This document shows, in pieces, positions 55,719-64,000 of a DNA stretch of 64,000 nucleotides. The stretch lies in NCBI GenBank assembly GCA_016716065.1, contig JADJXA010000003.1:620001-684000 (forward strand), in the 5' to 3' direction. Position 1 is the stretch's first letter. Every line of letters begins with the position of its first letter. A program made the position numbers and the translations under genes. This stretch comes from Candidatus Leptovillus gracilis. Its GTDB lineage: Bacteria > Chloroflexota > Anaerolineae > Promineifilales > Promineifilaceae. The notes under the pieces were generated by a model. That model worked only from the letters and a program-made list of their open reading frames with translations. It was not told the DNA's origin and did no database searches.

Positions 55719-57291
55719 GCGCCACCGCCTAGCGCGCCAGCCACCCGCTCAGCGCGCCACCGCTCAGCGCGCCACCGCCCAGCGCGCCACCGCTCAGCGC
55801 GCCACCGCTCAGCGCGCCACCGCCGACCAACAACTGGTCGTACAGGCGCAATTCCACCACCGGCTGCGTCAGCGCCGGCACGACCGACGTTTCCACACGC
55901 AGGAGTTCGGCCACATCCACCTCGCTCCACGTCTGACCGGTGGTCAGCAGCAGTTCAAAGCCGCCGCCAGTCACACCCTCCAGATGACGCGCCGCCAGAT
56001 GCAGAATTCGGCAATAAGCAAATCGGCCCGGCATGGCGCATACTGCCGGTCCAGCGCCTCCCACGCCTGCCGAAAGACGAGCGAGGGAACAAATCGTCCC
56101 GATACCGGTAGCGGCGAAAGCCCCGGTTTGCGCAGCAAGCTGTCAATGACATGGCGGTAATTCACCTTGGTGGACCTCATTGCCAATGAGGCCGGGCGAA
56201 GCGGTCTACCAGTTGACCGGCGTAATAAATCTCCAACGACCACTCATGGATAACCACCGTCACCATTTTGCCGATGAGCGACGTGGGCACAGAATAAGTC
56301 TTCTCCAGCACTCGAATGAGGCTGCCCTGACTGACGCGCAGCCGCAGTTTGCTGTGGTTGGCCCAGCGGCGTGGCCGACAACGGCCGCATCACCGCCAAT
56401 TCTTCGCGCAATCGCATCTCGCGCCGTTTGTTGCGCTTGTCCATGATGTCAAACCAAAAGGTCTCATACACCGCCAGGCTGGCGAAATCGCGGTCTGCCA
56501 CGCAGCAACAACTGCTGCGCCACCGACTGTTTTAGCTTGCCGTTGCTCGATTCCACATCCCCATTCTCGTCAGACGCACCCAGATGAATCGTCTGCGGCG
56601 TCAGGCCATAGTGGGCCAGCAGCGCCAGATACTCATCGGTGTACGGCCGTTCGCGTCCTCTTCATCACTGCGCAAGCGGCGGGTTGCCGCCGAACTGTTG
56701 TCTGTCTGGACAATTTGCGGCACATAGCCCAATTTCAGCAATGCGCTTTGTAAGCCCAGGCGCACCGCGCTCAACGATTCCGACTGCGCCACACGCCCCC
56801 ATTCCCAGTTGGAATAAGGCAGGACGCTGTGGATGAGCATGTGTTTGAACGGTTGTCCCTCCAGCGTCACCTCTAGTTCGGTCATCCAGGTGCCGTCCAA
56901 CTGCATCATCTCGCCTGGCTCCCGTATCTGGTCCAGACTGGCCGTTTGCTCTCGGTTCAGCGCCCGCCAGGTCGTGACACGTCGTTGCAGGGTACGCAGT
57001 TGACCCTCCTGGTATTTGCCCGGCTGCTGTTCGCACAGCCAGTCGAACAATGTCTTGGCTTCACCAGGCCCGGCCAGCATTTTTCTCTAACATCGGCCAC
57101 TCAGCAGCAAAAGCATCCGGTCGGGTCTTGTACGTCCGCGCCTTCTCTAGTTGACGGGGCAGCAAACCCGACTGCTCGTATTTGCTGACTGTTTTGCGGC
57201 TGCAGATTGGCTTTGGCCGCCGCCTGTTCCTGATTCTTCCCTTTTTCGTTCACGCATAGCAATCCCTCACTTGTGCGTCGGTGGCTGTCAT
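55719..57291 (-). pseudogene. istA: IS21 transposase IstA, frameshifted
   Basis: From ATG 57291 a helix-turn-helix region (EQAAAKAN, SRKTVSKYEQSGLLP) is broken early. The catalytic core is well preserved in the frame 57080-56650: GEMMQLDGTWMTELEV (first Asp), IHSVLPYSNWEWGRVAQSES, LGYVPQIVQTDNSSAATRR (second Asp). The final acidic block ASDENGDVESSNGKLKQSV follows a further shift near 56640. The C-terminal third is scattered over frames and ends in a GGALS repeat. The 15-bp minisatellite at 55741-55828 encodes that repeat. Confidence 0.8.
55741..55828. repeat. 15-bp minisatellite in the end of istA
   Basis: Units GCGCCACCGCTCAGC follow head to tail about five times (one with CCC for CTC), encoding GGALS on the minus strand. 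Such a repeat is unusual in a transposase. Confidence 0.85.
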
Positions 57292-57554
57292 TGCTTTACT
57301 CCTTACATAAATGTCAGGAGTTTAGCCGCAGTCACGTTGACGCCTAAATGGGCATTTCTAATTGTCGTCAGTGGGTAATTCTAATTGTCGTTGGCCGGAT
57401 TGGCGGCTTATCTTCTGCGGATAAACCCACATAGTGGCGTAAGACGTAGTCACAAACCTCGCTGGCTGTTTTCTGTTCCAGCGTCGCCTGGATGAGCGTT
57501 TCACTCCACACTTCATCAGGCAGCACCACTTTATGCTCTGCACGTTGGCTGTTG

Positions 57555-58294
57555 TCATCCGGCTTTCCTCCTACAGCAATCGCTTTTGGCTGGCTGCTCA
57601 AAAATCGTGGGGACAGGCGCACCGGTCCGGATAGGCGGACAAACCAATCGCAGATAGCGCTTGACGGTATCAAAGTTTGCTTCTGGGATAAGCTGGTAGG
57701 AAGGTACCTGGAACTGCCGTTTGACCTCGGCGTGAACCGTGGCTTCGTTACCTTTTTGCTTGCGTTTGAGAACCCGCGCCACAATTGCCACCATATCGGC
57801 ATAATCTTTCATCTGCTGCGGGTTTAGAATCACCAGTTCCTGTAATCGGGCTTCAAGCCGAGACACGTTCTTCCAGAGTTCCTAACTGGGTGCTATGCCC
57901 TAAACGCGAGATCGTGGGTTTGCAGATGTCCGCTGCAGATTGGCCGCTTCGTCCATAAGACGCGATATTCTTGTTGAGCTCGCGCAGACTGGCGCATCCA
58001 TTTCCGCCAACATATCGTCTGGCAGAATTTCGCGCCGAAATGCAGCCCAGGCAACATCGGCGAAGTCGCGTTGGAATTGGTTCAACACGCTCCCGTTTTC
58101 TTTCGTCAGGAATCCGGTTGGTTTGAATAGTGCCCAGCCAAAGCGGGCCAGCAGGCGCAGGCAGATCGTGTCTCGCTCCGCGCCGCCTCATCGCCATAGT
58201 TCCACATGATGCAATTGACCAGGGCATTGCCGCCTAACTGTTCGCGGATTCGCCGGATTTGACCATAGAGCATTAAACCCATGGCATCACACAA
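57555..58294 (-). pseudogene. Decayed gene with ORF6C-like C-terminus
   Basis: The last 100 codons (57866-57555) are open and encode a coiled coil and AEVKRQFQVPSYQLIPEANF, similar to the ORF6C end of the antirepressor at 2661 (YRKFGITSYKLMPQRKF). Upstream, the remaining coding sequence is scattered over three frames (for example FADVAWAAFRREILPDDMLA near 58050). The stop overlaps the start of the ribbon-helix-helix gene by four bases. The original was probably an antirepressor-like regulator. Confidence 0.5.
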
Positions 58295-58466
58295 TGCCGC
58301 ATGGGCACGTAGAGTTTACGATTCCAACTGGGGCAACGCCGAAATGCCCACTATAAAACTAAGAAAGGAGATTGGTCTATTAGTTTGAGGGTCATTGCGC
58401 TCAACTCTCCTTTAGTTCGGTCATCATATCGTTCTATCGTTGTATCGCAAGAATTTGAGCACCGAG
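58295..58466. other. Short noncoding stretch with hairpin
   Basis: CCCATGGCAT and ATGCCGCATGGG (58279-58306) can form a hairpin at the upstream edge of the decayed gene. No other feature is recognised. Confidence 0.35.
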
Positions 58467-58805
58467 ACATGACGTTTGCTCTTGGTTCAGCCCCGCCAGG
58501 TATGAAACGTCGTTCCAGGGGACGGAGTCGCCCTCCTTTGCCCGGCGCTGTTCCAAAGCCGGTCGAGCGTTTCCTGCTCATCCGACTCCCGCATGACCGG
58601 CACTTTTCTAGCAGCGCCTCTCAACTGCCAAAGACCGGTCGGCTCTTGTACGTCTTCTGGTGATGACAGTGTTGGGGCAGCAAAGCCGCCTGTTGGTATT
58701 TGCTGACTCTTTACCTCCGCTGGCAATTGGGAACATGTGGTCACCTTCCTGAAGCTCACCTTTGACGTAAAATAGCAATCCTCACTTGAGCGATACGGTT
58801 GCTGT
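58467..58805 (-). pseudogene. Relic of a second IS21 istA 5' region
   Basis: This stretch aligns by eye with 56940-57290 of the IS21-like element (GTTTGCTCTTGGTTCAGC, GTCGGCTCTTGTACGTC, TATTTGCTGACTCTTTACC and the ATG region GCGATACGGTTGCTGTCA), but it is strongly diverged and has deletions. It is an older, separate insertion of a related element. Confidence 0.6.
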
Positions 58806-60327
58806 CAGTAGCTTCGCTACTCGTGTTGGGGTTCCAGTATAAGCCGCTCTTCTTTTGGCCCAATAAACCCAATCTCCATAATTGGACTCTTGCTGCCTTT
58901 CACCTCTGACTTGTCGTTGGCCGGGTGTTTCGAAATGCCGGTAAAGCGGCAGACCAACAGGCGCGGCAAAGAGCCAAGTTCCCCGTTCAGGATGCCAATA
59001 TTTACGGGCAATCCATTTCCAGGATTTAGATGGGTGGCGACCCTTTTGCCCAGCGGCGAAGCTTGACAAAGGTGAGATGTGCCAGTTTGGAAAAGGCATC
59101 TTTTGAAGCAACCGTGGCAAAGTAGGCAGTCCAGCCGCGTGTAGTTTTGTTGAGTTGGCTGATGAGCTGTGCCTGTGGTGTGAATGGGTGCGCCTCGATA
59201 ATGCGCTTAACCTCCTGGTAGTGCCGTTGCATCGCGTTCTTATTGGGTTTAATAATGGTCTTGAAGCCAAGTGGCAAGTTGGGCGGATACCCCGTTTTCC
59301 CGGAGCGATTCTTACCCGCCGGGTATTGACGCACATGAAATCCGAGGAAATCGAACCCAACCTTGCCTTCATGCTGGTGAAATGTATGGGTGATGCATGT
59401 TTTGCTTGGTTTCAATTCCAGCCCCATCCCAGCTAACCATGCTGACACTGTTTCCTTTGCTTGCTCAATGACGGGTAGGTCTTTGTGCAATACCACCAAA
59501 TCATCGGCATAACGAATTAATCGCGCCTGTGGGTGTGCTTTCGAGACGGCCGTTTCCAGACCGTGTAAAGCGATGTTGGCTAACAGTGGCGAAATGACCC
59601 CCACCCTGAGGCGAACCGGCGGGTGTGGGAAAAGCTGGTCTTCTTCCATGACCCCAGCTTTGAGCCAGGCTCGGATGGAACGGCGAAGGGCAGGGAAAAG
59701 TTCCAGTTTTGCCAGCAGTGCGGCATGGCTAATGCGGTCGAAGCATTGGGCGATGTCTGCATCGAGGACATATTTTGCTTTGAGGCAGATAGATTGAAAG
59801 ATGGCTTCAATAGCATCATGGGCGGAGCGTCCTGGCCGGAATCCGTAACTGTTTGGTTCAAAGCGAGCTTCCCATTCGGGTTCCAGGGCAAGCTTGGCAA
59901 GGCTTGCTCAGCTCGGTCGCGTATGGTGGGGATACCCAAGGGGCGCATCTCCGTTTTACCTGGTTTAGGAATCCATACGCGCCGCACGGGGGCGGGCTTT
60001 CTGTCGAAGTTTCAGCGTTTGCGCCAGATACAATCGTTGCTTGGGTGAAAGGCGTTTGACGCCATCAATGCCGGCAGTATTCTTGCCGCGATTGTCTTGC
60101 GTAACCCGTCTGACAGCGAGACACCGAGCGTGCCAAGAGTTAATTAAGAGCCTTTGGAGCTTGTGGATTGTTTTTCTGTCATCCTCAATTGAGGCTTGGT
60201 AAATACGCTTTTGGAGCTTGAAAACCGACCGCTCGAATTTCTTCCAGGGCAGGTCTTTCCATTCATACATCGGTTGTTGTACCGTGTTCATAACCTGTTT
60301 ACTCCTACTTGTGTCCTTACCTTCCAA
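58806..60327 (-). pseudogene. ltrA: Group II intron reverse transcriptase/maturase, frameshifted
   Basis: From ATG 60327 the N-terminal part reads WKDLPWKKFERSVFKLQKRI and RRVTQDNRGKNTAGIDGVKR (RT-0/RT-1). The RT core is broken near 59990 and 59830. RT-4 onward is intact in 59649-59026: GVISPLLANIALHGLE, the catalytic RYADDLVVL, and the maturase FDFLGFHVRQY. The C-terminal domain (WAKRRHPSKSWKWIARKYW type) is in another frame down to about 58830. No HNH endonuclease is seen. The protein would splice and mobilise its intron RNA. Confidence 0.85.
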
Positions 60328-60890
60328 TCATGCGTCCCCACGTCTGCCTATCCGGGGCATTACCCCCGGCTTTTGCTTCTTGGGGAATCCTTCCCCGACC
60401 GGCATCCGGTTGGCGCCTGCTCAGTCCGGCTGAGAGCACGGGCGGGTTTACTTCGTTCCTGTGGTTCGTTTTGCGTATCCTTAGGGTCAGACTATACACC
60501 GGGTTTGTCGGGGTGAACCCTGGTCGTGCTTGCCATGCGCCAGGCCCTTATCCTTTCCCATTTTGGGCAAGCCAATAGTCCGCGTAGGCTTGTTTCTATT
60601 CACGATGCTTCAGACGTCTGTTCGTATTCCTACCCATAGATACCTGCTTGCGGGGATGACCTGGTCGAACTCCAGGCGACCCGCTTTTTCATCCCGCTTC
60701 ACGGATTGATGTCCAGTCGCTACCATGGGGATGTAGCATTCTCCGTTCACTAGAGGTTGGGGATTGCACCCAACATCGAACCACAAGTTATCAAGGATTT
60801 AGTTAGCCATACTACCTCCTTGCCTCTCATCCCCCGGTCATGAACCGGTTTCGAGAGAACGAATCAAAACGGCAGGAAATAGAGCAACAC
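60328..60890 (-). ncRNA. Group II intron 5' RNA domains (boundaries uncertain)
   Basis: The 560 bases upstream of the maturase start are GC-balanced, noncoding and full of short stems (for example GCCTGGAGTTCGACCAGGTC near 60665 and a CCTCTAGTGAACGGAG segment near 60750). This is as expected for domains I-III. I cannot fix the 5' splice site. A domain V hairpin is not visible downstream of the maturase, where an IS21 relic begins, so the intron seems truncated. Confidence 0.5.
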
Positions 60891-61246
60891 CCTGGTAAAC
60901 AAACCTCATGGCAACCGCATTGACTCAAAAAGAATCCCCCTGGCGCATTTAGCAGTAAAAGGATGAAAACCTACGATTAGCCATTTTTGTAACATAATTA
61001 CCGTGATAACTCGCCTTATATTGCGGAAAACAGTGCAAAGCGAGCCGATTTTGCAAGAATTCACTCACTTAACGGCCGTTTTTGCTGCAACATAATTCCT
61101 TTTGCTGGATAAAGCGGTTGATTTTCGAGCCGAAATTAGCTTCAAAACCTCCAAACTTCCTTAGCGTAGGAAATCGTCCATTTGCTCCCAGCACCCCAAC
61201 TACCCATTAGGCGGCAAAACTAGGTGTCTTTTAGCAAAGCCTGTTT
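60891..61246. other. Noncoding stretch with direct-repeat copy and AACATAAT motifs
   Basis: It holds the right copy of the 56-bp repeat (60954-61009), one ACGGCCGT octamer near 61071 and another GCAACATAATT at 61077. No gene is seen. It is the 3' flank of the recombinase gene. Confidence 0.5.
60954..61009. repeat. 56-bp direct repeat, right copy
   Basis: It matches 32403-32458 with three substitutions and in the same orientation. It lies 238 bases beyond the 3' end of the intact tyrosine recombinase. Confidence 0.75.
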
Positions 61247-62305
61247 TTATCCCGCCGATAACTTCACCCCCTTATTGGCAATTTCCGCCGCTTCCACATA
61301 GCGCCGGGGCATCGCCAGACTCGCCCAGCCGCCGGCCTCTTGTAGCCGAAACGGATCCGTCCCACTTCTGGCCGCGTCGGTGGCCCAGTAATGACGGCAG
61401 TCATGGGGAGACAGACCCTCAAGCCCCAACTGGCGCTCTCCCAGATAGGTAATACGATTCTGCATCGCCCGTATCGACATCGGCTTGTTGGTTAGACGGC
61501 CGTTTTTTCGGCTGCCTAACAACAAGCGCCCGGCAGCGGCCGCATCCAAAGCCAGATACCGTTTTGCTGCCAGCCAGACATCACCGGTTAACTGATGCGT
61601 TTGCTCCATATCGACTTTAGGGCGATAGAAGCGCAATTCTCCTGGCGTTAAATCGAAATTCTCGACAAATAGCCCGTAAACTTCGCCCACACGTAACCCT
61701 AAATCCAGGAGAAGGCAGCACAGAAGCGCATCGCGCCGTCCTTGGGGTGTATCAGGCTGATCCTTCAAGATTTGCGCGTCCCATGGCGTCAGGCGCACCG
61801 GTAATTCCTTTTTATGGCCCACGCGTATCGTTGCGCGTCGTTCATCCACCCGCCTGGCTTCAGCCCGGCCGTAACCGTTGACTGCTTTAATCAGCTGCAA
61901 TTCCTGGGCATCAATCACGCCCGCTTTGGCGGCCATCCTGGCATACACCTTGATGGCCGACAGCCGGTTGTTCACCGTGGCCATGGCATAACCTTCGTGC
62001 AGCTGCCATTTGACAAAACCTTCTACCAGCCCCCAGGTTAAGCCGCGCCAGGATTCTGGCTCCGTTTGCAGGCGAACGCCCGTTAAGCCTGGAATACCAG
62101 CAATCTCCAAATATTCGCCGAACCGCTTTAAGGCCGCATAGTGCGTGGCAATCGTATCATCGCTCTTCCTATTTAAATAGTCGGCAAAGATATGATCGGC
62201 GGCCACCTGGTTGGCGACTTGGCCGACAGTCGCCATGGGGGTCGTCGCTGTCAGTGGATTCTCCAACTCATTGCTTGGCGTTGGTATGATTGTTTGTTCG
62301 CTCAT
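61247..62305 (-). CDS. Tyrosine recombinase/integrase
   Basis: This 352-residue protein has a SAM-like core-binding domain (residues about 35-130, THYAALKRFGEYLE) and a catalytic domain with R205 (LGLRVGEVYGL), K230, H301 and R304 (SPHDCRHYWATD), W327 in the second His position (AGGWAS) and nucleophile Y336 (RRYVEA). This is a complete active site. It is intact, unlike nearly all mobile genes around it. ATG 62305 has only a weak ribosome site. A palindrome with a TATAAT box lies about 130 bases upstream. It could integrate a mobile element or resolve dimers; no excisionase is adjacent. Confidence 0.92.
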   Translation of the reverse strand: MSEQTIIPTPSNELENPLTATTPMATVGQVANQVAADHIFADYLNRKSDDTIATHYAALKRFGEYLEIAGIPGLTGVRLQTEPESWRGLTWGLVEGFVKWQLHEGYAMATVNNRLSAIKVYARMAAKAGVIDAQELQLIKAVNGYGRAEARRVDERRATIRVGHKKELPVRLTPWDAQILKDQPDTPQGRRDALLCCLLLDLGLRVGEVYGLFVENFDLTPGELRFYRPKVDMEQTHQLTGDVWLAAKRYLALDAAAAGRLLLGSRKNGRLTNKPMSIRAMQNRITYLGERQLGLEGLSPHDCRHYWATDAARSGTDPFRLQEAGGWASLAMPRRYVEAAEIANKGVKLSAG

Positions 62306-62434
62306 GGGTTGTCACCGTAGTTTTTTATAAATATCAGCTGCGTCACGGCCGTTCCTTGTCGTGCTTACCTAGCCGTTGTGTCACGCCCTTCATTTTGTCT
62401 CTATGGTTCATAATTTCCTATTTTAGCCCAATAA

Positions 62435-62461
62435 CTACGTATAAGATTAAATTATACGTAG
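62435..62461 (-). promoter_or_regulatory. Palindrome with TATAAT upstream of the recombinase
   Basis: CTACGTATAA and TTATACGTAG are exact complements around GATTAAA. On the minus strand the right arm contains GTATAAT, a possible -10 box for the recombinase. It could be an operator for autoregulation. Confidence 0.45.
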
Positions 62462-62647
62462 CAAAAAATGAAAGAAAAAGGCGGGTTTTTTTGCCTCATT
62501 TTGGCTTCGGGAAGATGTAGGATTCAGCATGTACTAATACAAATCAACGAAGGATCCGAAATTACGAACAGCATACTTCGAATGCGAAACTTGAAAACAG
62601 GAAATTAAAATTCAAAGCCGATGAGGGTTTATGTATGTCATCAGGCC

Positions 62648-62736
62648 GGAATATGTACGGTTAGTTAGAGGCGGAAAAGGGCGAAAAAAAGCGGGAAGTA
62701 CCGGGGGCAAAACGGCCGTTTTGGGAGCCAAAATAC
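62648..62736 (+). repeat. Repeated module (ATATGTACGGTTAGTT...), copy 2
   Basis: It matches 53928-54002 with insertions, from ATATGTACGGTTAGTTAGAG to ACGGCCGTTTTGGGAGCC. The octamer sits in a 16-base perfect palindrome (CAAAACGGCCGTTTTG). Confidence 0.5.
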
Positions 62737-62955
62737 TTGAATATACTCTCTTGAGATGCTATGCAAAAACACCCGAACCACGCAAAGTCAGATTGTTTTT
62801 AAGTCAATGCGCATCTCATTCTGAGCCAACGCCCCGGGTCCGCCTACGCCAGCATTCCCAAACACGCTTCCTATTATATTATGCCTCCAATCGACCCTCT
62901 CAAAGCACAAAGCTGAAGCTCACCTCTCTTGCTACGAAATAACTCTCTTCACGCA

Positions 62956-62995
62956 TTGACATCATAATAATTATCAGACTATAATAGTCTGATAA
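62956..62995 (+). promoter_or_regulatory. Near-consensus promoter overlapped by an 11-bp-arm palindrome
   Basis: TTGACA (62956-62961) and TATAAT (62980-62985) are 18 bases apart. The palindrome TTATCAGACTA-TAA-TAGTCTGATAA (62971-62995) covers the -10 box and the likely start site, 24 bases before the ATPase ATG. A protein bound there would shut the promoter. Confidence 0.75.
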
Positions 62996-63018
62996 ACCTT
63001 TGCGAAGAAACCGAAACT

Positions 63019-64000
63019 ATGAGTCAATTCATCAACCGCCACCACGAATTAGCCCTGCTCGACAATCTCATCCAGCAGCCCGGCGCCCACCTCATCATGC
63101 TCTACGGCCGGCGCCGTATCGGCAAAACAACATTAATCACCCATTGGGCCAGGCAAACCAGCTTGCCCACCTTCTACTGGGTGGCCAAACGCGACCCCCG
63201 CGACCTGCTGCTCGGCAACCTGGGCCGGGCCATCTACGCCTGGCAGCATGGCGGCGAGGGAGACGTGACAATCCAGCCGCGCGATTGGGAGCAGGCGTTC
63301 AAGATGCTGGACGCGGCCGTTGGCAACCGCCGGGCTATCGTCATCCTCGACGAACTGCCCTACGCCCTGCAACAAGACAGCGGTCTCGGCAGCCATTTGC
63401 AGGCTGCTTGGGACCATCTCTTCAAGGAGAGCCAGATCATCCTCATCCTCTCCGGCTCCCATATCGGCATGTTGACCGACCTCATCCAATACCAATCACC
63501 GCTCTATGGTCGTTTGACAGCCCAATTCCCCCTCTACCCCCTGCGCTTTGCCGACTGCCAGGCCTTCCTGCCGCGCTACGATAGCTGGCAGCGGTTGGCT
63601 ATCTACGCCATTTTGGGCGGCGTGCCCGCCTACCTGGAGCGCTGGCGGGATGATGAGTCGCTCAAGGCCAACGTCGAGCGGCTCTTTTTGCAGCGCACCG
63701 GCTGGTTTCGCAACGAGCCGCAGGTGTTGGTGAGCGATTTGACGGAGCGGGAGACTGTCAATTACGAAGCGATTCTGAAGGTGATCGCCGCCGGTCATCA
63801 CGAGCGGGAGGCGATTGCCAGCTATGCGGCGCTGAAAGCACGGCCCTCAGCCATTACCTGCCCTGGCTGATAGAACTGCAATTCGTCGAACGACGCATCC
63901 CGGCCACTGTGCCGTTGGCAGAACTAAAAACGAGCCGCAAAACGCGCTACTACCTGCGCGACCCCTTCCTTCGGTTCTACTACCGTTTCATTGACCCCAA
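63019..64000 (+). CDS. AAA ATPase of the DUF234-associated type, frameshifted and cut by the window edge
   Basis: From ATG 63019 the protein begins SQFINRHHELALLDNL. Walker A is GRRRIGKTT (30-38) and Walker B is AIVILDELPY (D111, E112). A sensor ILSGSHIGML follows, then the RFADCQAFLPRY and GGVPAYLERW segments typical of prokaryotic STAND-related ATPases often called archaeal ATPases. Near 63837 the frame breaks: the first frame ends at 63870. The next frame continues HYLPWLIELQFVERRIPATV, LKTSRKTRYYLRDPFLRFYYRF, a DUF234-like winged helix and nuclease-like start, to the window end. Cellular role is unknown; related genes are often mobile or toxin-associated. It has its own promoter with an operator-like palindrome. 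Confidence 0.8.

Larger units (their letters stand above)
54443..57396. mobile_element. IS21-like element with duplicated end repeats
   Basis: The left end has two direct copies of CAACGACAATTAGAAATGCC (54447 and 54470). The right end has two inverse copies with small changes (57350-57394). Direct 8-bp repeats GGATTGGC flank it (54435-54442 and 57397-57404). The 2954 bp carry istA, istB and one extra small gene, all on the minus strand. Confidence 0.82.
54277..57558 (-). pseudogene. Tandem ribbon-helix-helix protein gene split by an IS21-like element
   Basis: The 5' part (57558-57397) starts at ATG behind AGGAGG and encodes VVLPDEVWSETLIQATLEQK and SEVCDYVLRHYVGL after one missing A near 57531. 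The 3' part (54434-54277) encodes RSIYLDQQIWIELITCKVRE and ISAILEQQLRAYLGLPVSLP. Each half looks like one ribbon-helix-helix fold (beta strand, two helices). Removing the element and one 8-bp duplication (GGATTGGC) joins the halves in frame as EDKPPILLMSGSG, giving about 106 residues. Such proteins bind DNA as antitoxins or partition regulators. The start overlaps the stop of the upstream gene (ATGA), so the two formed an operon. Confidence 0.65.
62306..62955. other. Intergenic region between divergent genes
   Basis: No supported gene lies in these 650 bases. It contains the palindrome 62435-62461 and the second copy of the 53928 module (62648-62736). The plus-strand frame 62631-62942 has neither a ribosome site nor homology I recognise. 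Confidence 0.5.

Noticed and set aside
29350..61009. Calling the whole 29-61 kb segment one genomic island
   Set aside because: Octamer-bearing native-looking DNA occurs inside it (for example 46181, 50424 and 53811), so it is more likely a patchwork of many separate insertions.
1..64000. tRNA and rRNA genes as integration targets
   Set aside because: I saw no cloverleaf with a T-loop GTTCRA consensus and no rRNA sequence on either strand; a tRNAscan search would settle it.

Overview
The window looks like chromosomal DNA of a filament-type Chloroflexota bacterium, close to the Anaerolineae/Promineofilum group. This is inferred from gene content only. The main clue is a divergent form I RuBisCO large-subunit gene with no small-subunit gene, set in a Calvin-cycle operon. 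Other clues are large secreted proteins ending in a membrane helix plus an arginine cluster, and many proteins with beta-helix and other repeats. The octamer ACGGCCGT occurs about 45 times by eye, when one or two would be expected. It is dense in the native-looking genes, absent from the insertion sequences, and almost absent from about 29 to 46 kb.

Region 1 (1-16.7 kb) is compact and intact. It holds a membrane-embedded subtilase (cut by the window edge), a DUF3054 membrane protein and a phage-type antirepressor. A minus-strand carbon-fixation operon follows, in the order glpX, rbcL, prk, tkt, rpe, fba. These genes provide fructose bisphosphatase, CO2 fixation, ribulose-5-phosphate phosphorylation and regeneration of the pentose acceptor. 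Next come a two-gene ABC-2 exporter with a promoter-embedded operator, a NarL-type kinase/regulator pair and a subtilase with no visible signal peptide.

Region 2 (16.7-46 kb) is a graveyard of mobile DNA. It has three copies of one IS1182-like element, each flanked by CTAG. Two copies of a 1.64-kb DDE element each have a perfect 9-bp target duplication. There is also an ISAs1-like element, an IS200 remnant and at least three families of small inverted-repeat elements. These break a giant secreted subtilase, a secreted metallopeptidase, a sensor kinase and a DUF5662 gene. Intact islands are a 1282-residue repeat protein, a small membrane protein with a nine-residue repeat, and a STAND-type LuxR regulator.

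Region 3 (46-64 kb) starts with a 1386-residue duplicated beta-helix surface protein. It continues with an interrupted IS630 gene, another DDE element abutting a truncated gene with a possible death-like C-terminal domain, and an IS21-like element that splits a tandem ribbon-helix-helix gene. A decayed group II intron, an intact tyrosine recombinase and an AAA ATPase gene with a palindrome over its promoter complete the window.

Single-base indels in homopolymers differ between copies of the same element. Some apparent frameshifts in repeated DNA may therefore be sequencing or assembly errors rather than real decay.
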